DNA of 33,448 bases from positions 1 to 33,448 of the forward strand of contig JAQTMF010000008.1 in assembly GCA_028714515.1 (NCBI GenBank). Reading direction: 5' to 3'. The translations under genes and the position numbers were made by a program. Positions 15,370 through 23,210 of this stretch are shown one piece after another (position 1 is the stretch's first letter; each line of letters opens with the position of its first letter). The notes under the pieces were generated by a model, which did not search any database, was not told the DNA's origin, and worked only from the letters and a program-made list of their open reading frames with translations. This stretch comes from Chthoniobacteraceae bacterium. GTDB taxonomy: Bacteria; Verrucomicrobiota; Verrucomicrobiia; Chthoniobacterales; Chthoniobacteraceae.

Positions 15370-18171
15370 TTAGCGGTGCTGCGTGCGGTCGGCGTGGAAT
15401 ACCATCGCGGGCTCTTTGGCGGCGGCGAGGTTTCCACGGCCGTTGCCGCCATGGAATCCCGCGCCGTTTGCGGAGCCGTTGGATGCGGCCTCGGGACGGG
15501 CGCTTGCCGGGCCGCCCGCATCGAGTTTGAACTGCTGCACGACGCGCATCAGTTCCGAGGCCAAACGCGCCAGTTCGCTGGCCGCGGAGGAGGTGCTCGT
15601 GGCGGCCTCCGTGGAGTTTCTCGCGACTTCGGAAACGCTGAGGATGTTCTTGGCGATCTCGCCGCTGCCCGCGGCCGCTTCGTTGACGTTGCGCGACATC
15701 TCCCCCGTCGTCGCGGCCTGTTCCTGCACGGCGCTGGAGATGGCGGTCTGGATTTCGTCGATCTGGCCGATGATCCGCCCGATTTCCGCGATGGCTTTTA
15801 CGGCGGCGGCGGAGTCTTTCTGGATCGTACCGATTTTATCGGCGATGTCGTTGCTGGCCAGCGCGGTCTGACGGGCCAGTTCCTTGACTTCGTTGGCGAC
15901 GACGGCGAAGCCTTTGCCCGATTCCCCGGCGCGCGCCGCCTCGATGGTGGCGTTGAGCGCGAGGAGGTTGGTCTGCCCGGCGATGGTGGTGATGACTTTG
16001 ATGATGTTGCCGACCTCGGCGCTGCTCTTGCCCAGTTGCCCGATGGTTTCGTTGGTCTTGTTGGCGAGCGTGACGGCGTCGCCCGCCACTTTGGAGGCGT
16101 TGTTGGTCTGCTCGGCGATTTCCTTGACGCTGGAGCTGAGTTCCTCCGCGGCGGTGGCGACGGTGGCGATGTTCCGCGAGACTTGCTCCGCCGCCGCGGC
16201 GACGGCGTTCGCCTGGGCCGAGGTTTCCTCCGCGTTGGAGCTGACTTGCGAGCTGACGGCGCTGAGTTCATGCGAGGAGCCGCTCAACGAGTCGGCATGG
16301 GCCCGGACGCCGAGGAACATTTTGCGCAGGTTCGCGCCCATGCCGTCCATCGCTTCGGCCAGTTCGCCCAGTTCGTCGCGGCGGTTGAGTTCCAGCCGCC
16401 CGGTGAGGTCGCCTTCGGCCATCCGTTTGGCGAAGGCCATCCCCATGCTGGTCGGCTTGACGATGGAGCGCGTCATGGAAATGGAGAGGACGGCGCTGAC
16501 GATGGAGCCGATCAACAGGGCCAGGACGGTGATGAACTTGGAGCTGGAGATGACGCTCGTGACGGCGGAGACTTTGTCGTCGGAGCCTTTCCACGCGTCG
16601 CTGGCCGCCGATTGGGCGGTTGCGATGACGGCCTGGCTCAAGCGCGTGACTTCGGGGAGGATGGTCTTGCGGACGCGCTCGCTGTTTTCCGCCCACGATT
16701 TGACGGCCGTCTCAAAGGCTTCCACGCCGTTGGCAGCTTCCTCGATGTGCGCCTGGTCTTCGCTGGCTGTCGCGATTTTCCGCAGTTCGTTTATTCCCTT
16801 TTTCACCCGGTCCAGGCTGGCCGCGTATTTGTCCCAGTTTTCCTGGGAGAAGTTGGCGGTATACAAACGGATGTAGTATTTTACGTAGAGAACGTCCTCG
16901 GCGATGGTGCTGACCATCCGCAGTTGTTTCAAGGAGTCGCCGGAAAGCCGTGCCTCTTCGGCGAGATATTCCGCGGTGCTTTGGGCCACGGCGTCGCCGT
17001 CGCGCATCATCGCGTCGTTGACGCTCTTTTTTTGCTGATCGAGCGCGACCCATGTTTTGACGGCTTCCAGGTAGCTGTTGGCCGCGGTTTCGACGGTGTC
17101 GATTCCTTTCCGGTCGTGGTCTTCGCCGACTCGTTTTTTCAGCTCTTTGCAGTATTTGAGGAGCTGTTCGGCGTTCTCTGTGACGCCGTTGAAGTTGGCG
17201 TCCGTCGCGTCCAGCTTGCACTTCGCGGCGTAGGTGTTGGCGGCGTTGATGGACTCGGCGATTCCTCTCCCGGCGGTTATCAGATCAAAGCTGTTTTTGC
17301 GGGCGGCGTCGTTCGCGGCGGAGCGGTAGTCGCCTTCCTTGTCTTTCACAAATTCGCCGTAAACGCTGAGGATCGCGGCGTATTGTTTTTCCATGATGGC
17401 GTCTTGCGCGGCGGCCTGTTTTTCCAGTTCGCTCCATTTCTTTAGCGATCCGAGAAAGCTCTGGGTGGAGGCGCGCACGTCGCCGACGAGTTTGGTCTCC
17501 GTCGCGGTCGGGGTGATTTTCGTGGCTTCGTCGCAGGCGGCCAGGACGGCCGCGACGCTTTTGCCGGCGGCGTCAAAGTAGCGCGGTTCCTTGTAGGCGA
17601 CGTATTGCTGGGCGTTCAGGCGCGCGTCAAGCGCCAGCATGTCGACGCGGTTCCCGAGGGCCAGGCACTTGGTGTCGTCTCCATAGGCGCTTTCTTTTGC
17701 CGCTTTGTAGTCGTCGGCCACTTTGCCGATGGCGTTGCCTTTCTCATACCTTATGGCGGCGGTATCGCGGAGGACCTTGAGGGATGCCGCTTCTTCCTCG
17801 AATAATTTCTTCCATTTCTCGCAGATGCCGCGCACTTCTTTGGATTTTCCCACCAACTGGGTGTCGTTGGTTTCCGAGGCCAGGGCGTCCATTCTGCCCA
17901 GGTTGCCCATGAGGTCGGCGATGGCTTTGTCCACTCTGTCCCGGGCTTCAAGCCCCTGGTTTTCCTCTGTATACTCCGCTTGCGCCGCCAGGGATGCGAT
18001 GGCCGCCCGCTCCACTGCTGTGCTATGGCGTACGGCGGGAAGGGACTGGTTGCTTTGTGTGTGCACTTCTCTCGCAAGGAGGCCGAACATGAAGTAGGCG
18101 GTGACGCCAAGCACTGCGGTGACGAGCATGACGCCGCCAAAGCCGAGACCGATTTTTTTGCCGAGTTTCAT
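15370..18171 (-). CDS. Methyl-accepting chemotaxis protein with a large helical periplasmic region
   Basis: This 933-residue chemoreceptor has its first membrane helix at about 11-31 and the second at about 546-568. The periplasmic region is about 510 residues. It is almost entirely charged/Ala-rich helix with no Cache signatures, and suggests tandem four-helix-bundle (4HB or HBM-like) modules. HAMP follows (about 569-625), then a canonical signalling domain with [20 protein letters not shown], then [17 protein letters not shown]. The Gly/Asn/Ala-rich tail has no CheR tether. It lies 39 bases after cheW and 31 bases before the second receptor gene. Long helical sensors often bind small ligands or respond to energy or membrane state, but no ligand can be named. 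Confidence 0.92.
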   Translation of the reverse strand: MKLGKKIGLGFGGVMLVTAVLGVTAYFMFGLLAREVHTQSNQSLPAVRHSTAVERAAIASLAAQAEYTEENQGLEARDRVDKAIADLMGNLGRMDALASETNDTQLVGKSKEVRGICEKWKKLFEEEAASLKVLRDTAAIRYEKGNAIGKVADDYKAAKESAYGDDTKCLALGNRVDMLALDARLNAQQYVAYKEPRYFDAAGKSVAAVLAACDEATKITPTATETKLVGDVRASTQSFLGSLKKWSELEKQAAAQDAIMEKQYAAILSVYGEFVKDKEGDYRSAANDAARKNSFDLITAGRGIAESINAANTYAAKCKLDATDANFNGVTENAEQLLKYCKELKKRVGEDHDRKGIDTVETAANSYLEAVKTWVALDQQKKSVNDAMMRDGDAVAQSTAEYLAEEARLSGDSLKQLRMVSTIAEDVLYVKYYIRLYTANFSQENWDKYAASLDRVKKGINELRKIATASEDQAHIEEAANGVEAFETAVKSWAENSERVRKTILPEVTRLSQAVIATAQSAASDAWKGSDDKVSAVTSVISSSKFITVLALLIGSIVSAVLSISMTRSIVKPTSMGMAFAKRMAEGDLTGRLELNRRDELGELAEAMDGMGANLRKMFLGVRAHADSLSGSSHELSAVSSQVSSNAEETSAQANAVAAAAEQVSRNIATVATAAEELSSSVKEIAEQTNNASKVAGDAVTLANKTNETIGQLGKSSAEVGNIIKVITTIAGQTNLLALNATIEAARAGESGKGFAVVANEVKELARQTALASNDIADKIGTIQKDSAAAVKAIAEIGRIIGQIDEIQTAISSAVQEQAATTGEMSRNVNEAAAGSGEIAKNILSVSEVARNSTEAATSTSSAASELARLASELMRVVQQFKLDAGGPASARPEAASNGSANGAGFHGGNGRGNLAAAKEPAMVFHADRTQHR

Positions 18172-18210
18172 AGAGAGGTTGTTTTTGGAGCCAAGGGAGA
18201 GGGGGAAATT

Positions 18211-18660
18211 TCAGCGGCCGGTGGTGGCGCTTTTCGCTTTTTCGAAATGCAAGACGGCTTCGGTGTTGAGAACCAGGAGCAGGCGGTCTTCCAGTTTGTA
18301 GACGCCCTGGATCAGATCGCGGGTGCGGCCGTGGACGGTGTCGGGCGGTTCTTCGAAGGCGCTGTCGTCCACTTCGATGACGTTGTCGATGTCGTCTACG
18401 AGGAGGCTCACGGAGCCGTCCGTGGTGTGGAGGACGACGTTCATGGGGAGGCGCCCTTCGGGGAGGGGGGCTAGGTTCAGCAGCCGCCGGACGTCGATGG
18501 CCGTGACGAGTTGCCCCCGCAGGTTGATCAAGCCGCCGATCACGGGGGGCGCGAGCGGGACGCGGGTCATCGCCTGGTGGCGCACGACTTCCTGGACGAG
18601 GGAGACCTCGACGCCGAAGAGTTGGCCGTCCAATAGAAAGACGCAGAACTGGCGGGTCAT
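18211..18660 (-). CDS. cheW: Chemotaxis coupling protein CheW
   Basis: CheW bridges CheA to the receptors in the signalling array. The 149-residue protein starts at the ATG at 18660, in an ATGA overlap with the cheA stop. It has the full CheW fold: FCVFLLDGQLFGVEVSLVQEV, then PVIGGLINLRGQLVTAIDVRRLL and SLLVDDIDNVIEVDDSAF. The C-terminal VYKLEDRLLLVLNTEAVL completes the second subdomain. The long open frame that continues upstream in the same frame is a shadow of cheA. Confidence 0.94.
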   Translation of the reverse strand: MTRQFCVFLLDGQLFGVEVSLVQEVVRHQAMTRVPLAPPVIGGLINLRGQLVTAIDVRRLLNLAPLPEGRLPMNVVLHTTDGSVSLLVDDIDNVIEVDDSAFEEPPDTVHGRTRDLIQGVYKLEDRLLLVLNTEAVLHFEKAKSATTGR

Positions 18661-20753
18661 CGGGGGGCCTCCGGCGAAAGGGTTTTCTCCGAGGCGCGGA
18701 TGATGGCGGGCACGTCGAGGAGGTCGGTGACGCGGTCTTGGATGACGGCGGAGCCGAGAGTCCAGGTGTGCCTGGCGGAGGTTTGCATGACGACGTGCTC
18801 GCTGGTGATGTCGCGGATGCGGCCGACAACCAGGCCGACGTTGCGCCCGTTTTCGTTGTAGACGACGGCCTGGAGCGTGCCGTCGTGCGGCGCGGCGCTT
18901 TCGTCGGCGCTGGAGAAGAAGGAGGAGGCGCGGATGAGGGGAAGGATTTTCCCGCGGTACTGGATGACTTCCCGCCCGCCGGCCCATTCGATGTCTTTGC
19001 TCTGGAATTCCTCCAGCCGCGCGACGGTGGAGAGCGCGATGGCCATGCGCTGCGATTCGCTGAGGTCGAAGAGGAGAAGCGTTTGCCGGCCGCCGTCCGC
19101 CTCGTGGTGCTGGGCGGGGTTGGCGGCGGGCAGGCTGGCGTGGCCGGCTCCGATCAAGCCGCCGCGCTGGGCCAGCCCGAAGACGTCGAGGATGAGCGCG
19201 ACCGCGCCGTCGCCCATGATGGTCGCGCCCGCGAAGCAGGCGGTGCCTTTCAGATGGCTGCCGAGCGCTTTGACGACGATTTCCTCCGTGTCGCACACTT
19301 CGTCCACGACGAGGCCGAACCGCCGTTCGCCGGTTTGGAGGACGACGACGTCCACCGCGCCCGCGTCGCCCGCTTGCACTTGCAGTTCGCTGCCGAGGTA
19401 GACCAGCGGGAGCAGTTCGCCGCGCAGCCGGTGCACGGGCGCGCCCTGGATGTGCTCGATGGATTTCGCTTCGTCCAGCCGCACGAGTTCCGTTACGCTG
19501 ACTTGCGGGATGGCATACCGGTCGCCGCCGCACCGGACGATCAAGGCGGGGATGATCGCGAGGGTGAGCGGGATTTTGATTTTGAAGGTGGTGCCGGCGC
19601 CGGGCTGGCTTTCGCATTCGACGGAGCCGCCGATGCGCTCGATGTTCGTTTTGACGACGTCCATGCCGACGCCGCGCCCGGAGATGTTGCTGACGGTTTC
19701 GGCGGTGGAGAAGCCGGGGGCGAAGATCAGGGAGATGGCGTCGCGGCTGGAGAGATGCGCGGCGGCCTCGGCCGTCAGCATGCCCCGCTCGATGGCTTTG
19801 GCTTTTACGCGCTTGATATCGACGCCCGCGCCGTCGTCGGCGATCTCGATGTTGACCTGGCCGTTTTCGTGGAAGGCCCGCAAGGAGAGGCGGCCTTCCG
19901 GCGGTTTTCCGCTTTTCGCGCGCTCCGCCGGGGCGCCGATACCGTGGTCGACGGCGTTGCGCAGGAGATGGGTGAGCGGGTCTTTGATCGCCTCGATGAT
20001 GGTGCGGTCCAGCTCGGTTTCCTCGCCCGACATTTCCAGCCGCACTTGTTTGTGGCAGGTCTGCGCCAGGTCGCGAACGATGCGGGGGAATTTGCCCCAG
20101 ACGTTGGAGATTGGCTGCATCCGCGCTTTCATGACACCCGCCTGCAGCTCGGTGGTGATGAGATTCAGACGCTGCGCGGCCGCCAAGAAGGACGGGTCCG
20201 CGCAGGGGGCCTGCAGGATCTGGTTGCGCGCGAGGACCAATTCGCCCGCCAGATTCATCAGCCGGTCCAAAAGAGATACGTCTACCCGGACGCTGGTCTC
20301 GGAGACGTTTTGCGTGCGCGCGTCGGGGGCTTCGGCCGCCTCGGGCGCTTCCGCCGGGGCGGGGGCTTCCGGCACGGCGGTTCCCTCCCGCAGCCGCGAG
20401 AGGGCCGCGATGAGGTCCGCGTCGTCGGCGTCGCCTTCCGTGCCTGCCGTCTCCATGCTGCCGAGTATCCGGCGGACGGCGTCGACGGTTTGCAGGAGGC
20501 TGGTGGTGAGCTGCGGGATGACGGTGAGTTTGCCGTCGCGCAGGTCGCTCAAGAGGCTTTCCGCGGCGTGGGTCACGGCCTCCAGCTTGGGCATGGCGAG
20601 GAAGCCGCTTCCTCCCTTGATGGTGTGGACGGCACGGAAGATCGCCGCCAGGGTCTCCGGGGAGGGGGCGCTCTCCAGGCTCACCAGTTCCCGGTCGAGG
20701 AGATCAAGGTTCTCGTGTGTTTCGATGATGAATTCTCTGAGGATGTCGTCCAC
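18657..20753 (-). CDS. cheA: Chemotaxis histidine kinase CheA with two C-terminal CheW-like domains
   Basis: CheA autophosphorylates in response to receptors and passes phosphate to CheY and CheB. The 698-residue product starts with GTG at 20753. The domains in order are: HPt 1-105 with phospho-site H43 (FRAVHTIKGGSGF); an Ala/Pro/Glu linker at about 125-150 with no recognisable P2; the dimerisation domain at about 156-215; and the ATPase at about 216-395. The ATPase has the N box HLLRNAVDHG (262-271), G1 DDGAG (306-310) and G2 GRGVG (359-363). A first CheW-like domain at about 397-530 is followed by a second at about 556-688. A sigma-28 promoter lies immediately upstream. Confidence 0.96.
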   Translation of the reverse strand: MDDILREFIIETHENLDLLDRELVSLESAPSPETLAAIFRAVHTIKGGSGFLAMPKLEAVTHAAESLLSDLRDGKLTVIPQLTTSLLQTVDAVRRILGSMETAGTEGDADDADLIAALSRLREGTAVPEAPAPAEAPEAAEAPDARTQNVSETSVRVDVSLLDRLMNLAGELVLARNQILQAPCADPSFLAAAQRLNLITTELQAGVMKARMQPISNVWGKFPRIVRDLAQTCHKQVRLEMSGEETELDRTIIEAIKDPLTHLLRNAVDHGIGAPAERAKSGKPPEGRLSLRAFHENGQVNIEIADDGAGVDIKRVKAKAIERGMLTAEAAAHLSSRDAISLIFAPGFSTAETVSNISGRGVGMDVVKTNIERIGGSVECESQPGAGTTFKIKIPLTLAIIPALIVRCGGDRYAIPQVSVTELVRLDEAKSIEHIQGAPVHRLRGELLPLVYLGSELQVQAGDAGAVDVVVLQTGERRFGLVVDEVCDTEEIVVKALGSHLKGTACFAGATIMGDGAVALILDVFGLAQRGGLIGAGHASLPAANPAQHHEADGGRQTLLLFDLSESQRMAIALSTVARLEEFQSKDIEWAGGREVIQYRGKILPLIRASSFFSSADESAAPHDGTLQAVVYNENGRNVGLVVGRIRDITSEHVVMQTSARHTWTLGSAVIQDRVTDLLDVPAIIRASEKTLSPEAPR

Positions 20754-20780
20754 GGTTGTCGAGGGAAGGGGCTAGATCTT

Positions 20781-20807
20781 CCATCGGCAAGGGGGGCGGA
20801 AACTTTA
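20781..20807 (-). promoter_or_regulatory. Sigma-28 (FliA) promoter for the cheA operon
   Basis: On the minus strand the sequence is TAAAGTTT-N11-GCCGATGG. The -35 is identical to the enterobacterial FliA consensus TAAAGTTT, the spacer is exactly 11 bases, and the -10 matches GCCGATAA in six of eight positions. The predicted start is about 20 bases before the cheA GTG. This is one of the strongest regulatory matches in the window. Confidence 0.85.
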
Positions 20808-20830
20808 GAAAAAAAATCGGAATTTTTTCC

Positions 20831-20857
20831 TAAAGAAACATCCAATCCCGCCGATTT
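20831..20857 (+). promoter_or_regulatory. Divergent sigma-28 promoter for the receiver-phosphatase gene
   Basis: On the plus strand the sequence is TAAAGAAA-N11-GCCGATTT, with the correct 11-base spacer and the core TAAAG and GCCGAT of the FliA consensus. Its -35 lies 23 bp from the -35 of the cheA promoter on the other strand. Together they form the near-palindrome CTTTAG...CTAAAG (20803-20835). The predicted start is near 20864, about 47 bases before the ATG at 20911. Confidence 0.75.
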
Positions 20858-20867
20858 AGAAGAAGGC

Positions 20868-20906
20868 GGCGGATGGCTCTGTGTATATAGCTATCCGCCA
20901 TTTTTT
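20868..20906 (+). promoter_or_regulatory. Terminator-like hairpin in the leader just before the ATG
   Basis: An 11-bp stem (GGCGGATGGCT pairing with AGCTATCCGCC, one G-T pair) with a 10-base loop is followed by A and six T residues (20901-20906). The ATG at 20911 is 4 bases further. The structure fills most of the predicted leader. No Shine-Dalgarno sequence lies between it and the ATG. It could be an attenuator, an mRNA-stability hairpin or a translation control element. Confidence 0.45.
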
Positions 20907-20910
20907 CGGC

Positions 20911-22098
20911 ATGAGAGTCCTGATCACAAATTACAGTTCCGCTTCGCAAACCGTCCTAAAGGCCGTGATGATTAAGCTCGGGCACAAGGTCGAGGTGGTC
21001 GGCGACGGCAAAGCCGCCCTCGCCAGCCTCGAGCTTCCCGCCGGGCCCAAATTGGCGATTTTGGATTCCTACCTGCCCGGCATGGACGGCTTTGAGGTCT
21101 GCCGCAAGATCAAGGCGGCGCCCGACTCGAAGGTTTCCGTCATCCTAATGACGCGGGAGAACGACCGCACCGAGGTGCTCAAGGCGCTCGACGCGGGCGC
21201 GGATGATTACCTGCAAAAACCGTTCGACGCCACGGAGTTGACCGCGCGCCTGCGGATCCTGGACCGCGAATCCGCCAAACGCCAGCAGTTGGCGGAGCAG
21301 GCTGCCGGCGGCGGGGCGGCGGCTCCCGAGGCGGACGGCTCGTCCGAGGCCCCGGGCTCCCCGCGCGCGAAGGAGAAAACGCGGAAGCTCTTTACGGACA
21401 ATATGCAGGATCTCAATACGCTGGGGGCTTTCTCCCACTTTGAAAACCTGATGACCAAGGTCTTTGCCGACATGGGCCTGGGCGAGGCCTCGGTGCTGGA
21501 CGCGGACAACACCGCCATCGACGCGGAGTTCAGTATCCTCTCGGTGCTGGTCCTGCCGGAGAAAACGGCGTGGCTGGACATCGTCCTCGAAATGGACCGC
21601 GCCTCGGCGCACGCGCTTTTCAAGACGATGACGGGCTCCCCGGAGGAATCCCGCGATGAGCTGGTGGATATGGCGGGCGAGGCGTTGAACATGATTATGG
21701 GGGCCATCAAGTCGGCGCTCCAGGAGGGCTACATCGACGTGCTGACGCCGGTGATCCCGTTCAAGGTTCCGCCGGAGAAGCGGGAGAAGTTCTCGTTCAT
21801 CTCCACGGAATGCAGCCAGCATGCCTTCTCGCTGCCCGGCATTACGATGCGCGTCACGATTTTCCCGCACATTACTTCCGTCGTTACCAAGACGCTCGAC
21901 GACATCAAGGTTCGCGATGTGACGATCTCGCCGGTGAAGCTGCCGGGAAGCCCGAAGTTGCTGTTGCTTAACAAAGGAACGATGGTGAACGACAACCATC
22001 TGCGGCGGTTGCGGGAAATGACGGGATGCGGTTTTATCAAAGTAAAATTCGACATGATCTCCCCCTCCCAGATCAGCGCATGCACAGTAAAGGTATAG
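20911..22098 (+). CDS. Receiver domain fused to a CheC/CheX/FliY-type phosphatase domain
   Basis: The 395-residue product has an N-terminal receiver (about 1-118), an Ala/Gly/Ser/Pro linker (about 122-155) and a C-terminal domain of the CheY-phosphatase family. The receiver keeps D52 (LAILDSYLPGMDG), T81 and K103, but the acidic metal-binding pair at the end of strand 1 is Asn7-Tyr8. The C-terminal domain has D253-x3-E257-x2-N260 in LVDMAGEALNMIMGAIKSAL, the active-site signature of the CheC/CheX/FliY family. The simplest role is dephosphorylation of CheY~P, gated by the receiver. The start at 20911 is preferred because the receiver begins there; an in-frame GTG at 20881 would add ten residues. 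It is divergent from cheA. Confidence 0.85.
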   Translation: MRVLITNYSSASQTVLKAVMIKLGHKVEVVGDGKAALASLELPAGPKLAILDSYLPGMDGFEVCRKIKAAPDSKVSVILMTRENDRTEVLKALDAGADDYLQKPFDATELTARLRILDRESAKRQQLAEQAAGGGAAAPEADGSSEAPGSPRAKEKTRKLFTDNMQDLNTLGAFSHFENLMTKVFADMGLGEASVLDADNTAIDAEFSILSVLVLPEKTAWLDIVLEMDRASAHALFKTMTGSPEESRDELVDMAGEALNMIMGAIKSALQEGYIDVLTPVIPFKVPPEKREKFSFISTECSQHAFSLPGITMRVTIFPHITSVVTKTLDDIKVRDVTISPVKLPGSPKLLLLNKGTMVNDNHLRRLREMTGCGFIKVKFDMISPSQISACTVKV

Positions 22099-22130
22099 AG
22101 AACACCGTCCGGCTATTTTTCCACACCCGG

Positions 22131-22159
22131 TTGCATGACGCCGGGCTGGCCGCTATAAA
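22131..22159 (+). promoter_or_regulatory. Candidate sigma-70-type promoter for the following receiver gene
   Basis: TTGCAT (22131-22136), a 17-base spacer and TATAAA (22154-22159) lie in the 90-bp gap between the two plus-strand genes. The -10 is good and the -35 only fair. Transcription would start around 22166, which fits translation from the ATG at 22189. Confidence 0.4.
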
Positions 22160-22188
22160 TGCCGGGGTTCCAAACGCGGGTTGAGACA

Positions 22189-22608
22189 ATGAATGCTCCA
22201 AGAGACGCCAAACCATCCTCCGGAAATGGCGAGTTGATCCTCATGGTGGACGATGAAAAATCCGTCCTCGACATGGCTTCGATCGTCTTTGAGTTGAGCG
22301 GCTACCGGGTGATTGCCGCCGACAACGCCATGCTGGCTTTCGAGATTTACGAGAAGCGGCGTAAGGATATCGACGTGGTGTTGCTGGATCTCGCGATGCC
22401 GATCATGGATGGCATTCAGCTCAGCCACATTCTCGTGGAGATCGACCCCGGGGTGAAGATCATTGTCTCCAGCGGTCAGGCCACGCCGATGAAGGAGTTG
22501 GAACTCCGGAGGCTCGGCATCCAATATTTCCTGCCCAAGCCTTACAATGTCACGCAGCTCCTCACGGTGGTCCACAATGTGATCCACCCGGGGGAAACGG
22601 CGGCGTAG
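22189..22608 (+). CDS. Single-domain response regulator
   Basis: The 139-residue protein is a lone receiver domain: acidic pair in LMVDDEKSVLDMA, phosphorylation site in VVLLDLAMPIMDG, Ser pair in IIVSSGQA, and Lys in FLPKPYNVTQLL. There is no output domain. After the phospho-Asp the pattern is closer to receivers of hybrid kinases than to CheY, so it may act as a phosphorelay intermediate or a competing phosphate sink. Its kinase is not obvious here. The ATG at 22189 is preferred; an in-frame ATG at 22159 would add ten residues but overlaps the candidate -10 box. It converges on the L,D-transpeptidase gene, with 12 bases between the stops and no terminator hairpin. Confidence 0.88.
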   Translation: MNAPRDAKPSSGNGELILMVDDEKSVLDMASIVFELSGYRVIAADNAMLAFEIYEKRRKDIDVVLLDLAMPIMDGIQLSHILVEIDPGVKIIVSSGQATPMKELELRRLGIQYFLPKPYNVTQLLTVVHNVIHPGETAA

Positions 22609-22620
22609 CGCGGCGGTGCT

Positions 22621-23154
22621 CTATCCGCGCTGGATGATGACCGGCGTGCCCGGTTTCACGGTGTTGTAGAATTGCCGCGCCTTCCAATACGGCATGCGCA
22701 CGCAGCCGTGGGAGGCCGGGTAGCCGGGCAGGTACCCGGCGTGAAGGCCGTAGCCGGGGCTGAATTCGATGAAAAAGGGCATCGGGGCTCCCACAAAATG
22801 GGCGCGGGGGGGACGGGCCGTTTTTCTTGTATCGACATTGGCGGTGACGACGCGGCCCCGGCGGTCGGCGTAGTCGCCGTAGACGGAGGAACGGTGGTCT
22901 TCGTCTTTGCGAAGGACGTGGAACCGCCCCACCGGCGTATCGTGCCCTTCGCGCCCGGCCGAGATTCTCGATTCCGCGATTTGCGCCTTGCCTTTGAAGA
23001 GGGTGGCCGTCTGTTTGCGCAGGTTGACGACGATTTTCGGTTTGCCCTGGTGCCCGTCGGGGATGTTGGTGACGACGAGGTCGGAGACGGTGCTGCAGCC
23101 GGTGAGGATCGAGAGGAGGCCGATGGCGAGGGCGGGGCGAAGCAGGCGTATCAT
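22621..23154 (-). CDS. YkuD-type L,D-transpeptidase lipoprotein
   Basis: L,D-transpeptidases of this family cross-link peptidoglycan or attach proteins to it in the periplasm. The 177-residue product has a lipoprotein signal with lipobox ILTGC (Cys20). The YkuD domain follows, with the catalytic motif H138 ... SHGCVRM (H149, C151, R153). Upstream it has the strands IVVNLRKQTATLFK and GREGHDTPVGRFHVLRK. An in-frame ATG at 23214 overlaps the preceding stop as ATGA and has AGGAG 10 bases upstream. It would lengthen the signal region by 20 residues and may be the true start. The gene is co-directional with the glycosylase gene upstream and the cobalamin operon. Confidence 0.9.
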   Translation of the reverse strand: MIRLLRPALAIGLLSILTGCSTVSDLVVTNIPDGHQGKPKIVVNLRKQTATLFKGKAQIAESRISAGREGHDTPVGRFHVLRKDEDHRSSVYGDYADRRGRVVTANVDTRKTARPPRAHFVGAPMPFFIEFSPGYGLHAGYLPGYPASHGCVRMPYWKARQFYNTVKPGTPVIIQRG

Positions 23155-23210
23155 GTCGAGGGGAAGGCGGAAATGCGGGGGTGTTAAAAACTGCAGCGCC
23201 CCAGGGCGTT

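Noticed and set aside
20803-20835. CTTTAG...CTAAAG inverted repeat as an operator or terminator
   Set aside because: The arms coincide with the -35 elements of the two divergent sigma-28 promoters, which explains the symmetry without a separate binding protein.
15376-20975. Very long plus-strand open frames (689 and 745 codons) opposite the receptors and cheA
   Set aside because: They are antisense to strongly conserved genes. Their translations are Gly/Asp/Arg/Val-rich without any family motif. They arise from the high GC content and codon bias.
23186-23208. Possible intrinsic terminator after the glycosylase gene (CGCC/GGCG stem, then a T-run)
   Set aside because: The stem is only four base pairs with the T-run 6 bases away, and the next gene may start within the stop codon. 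It is too weak to call.
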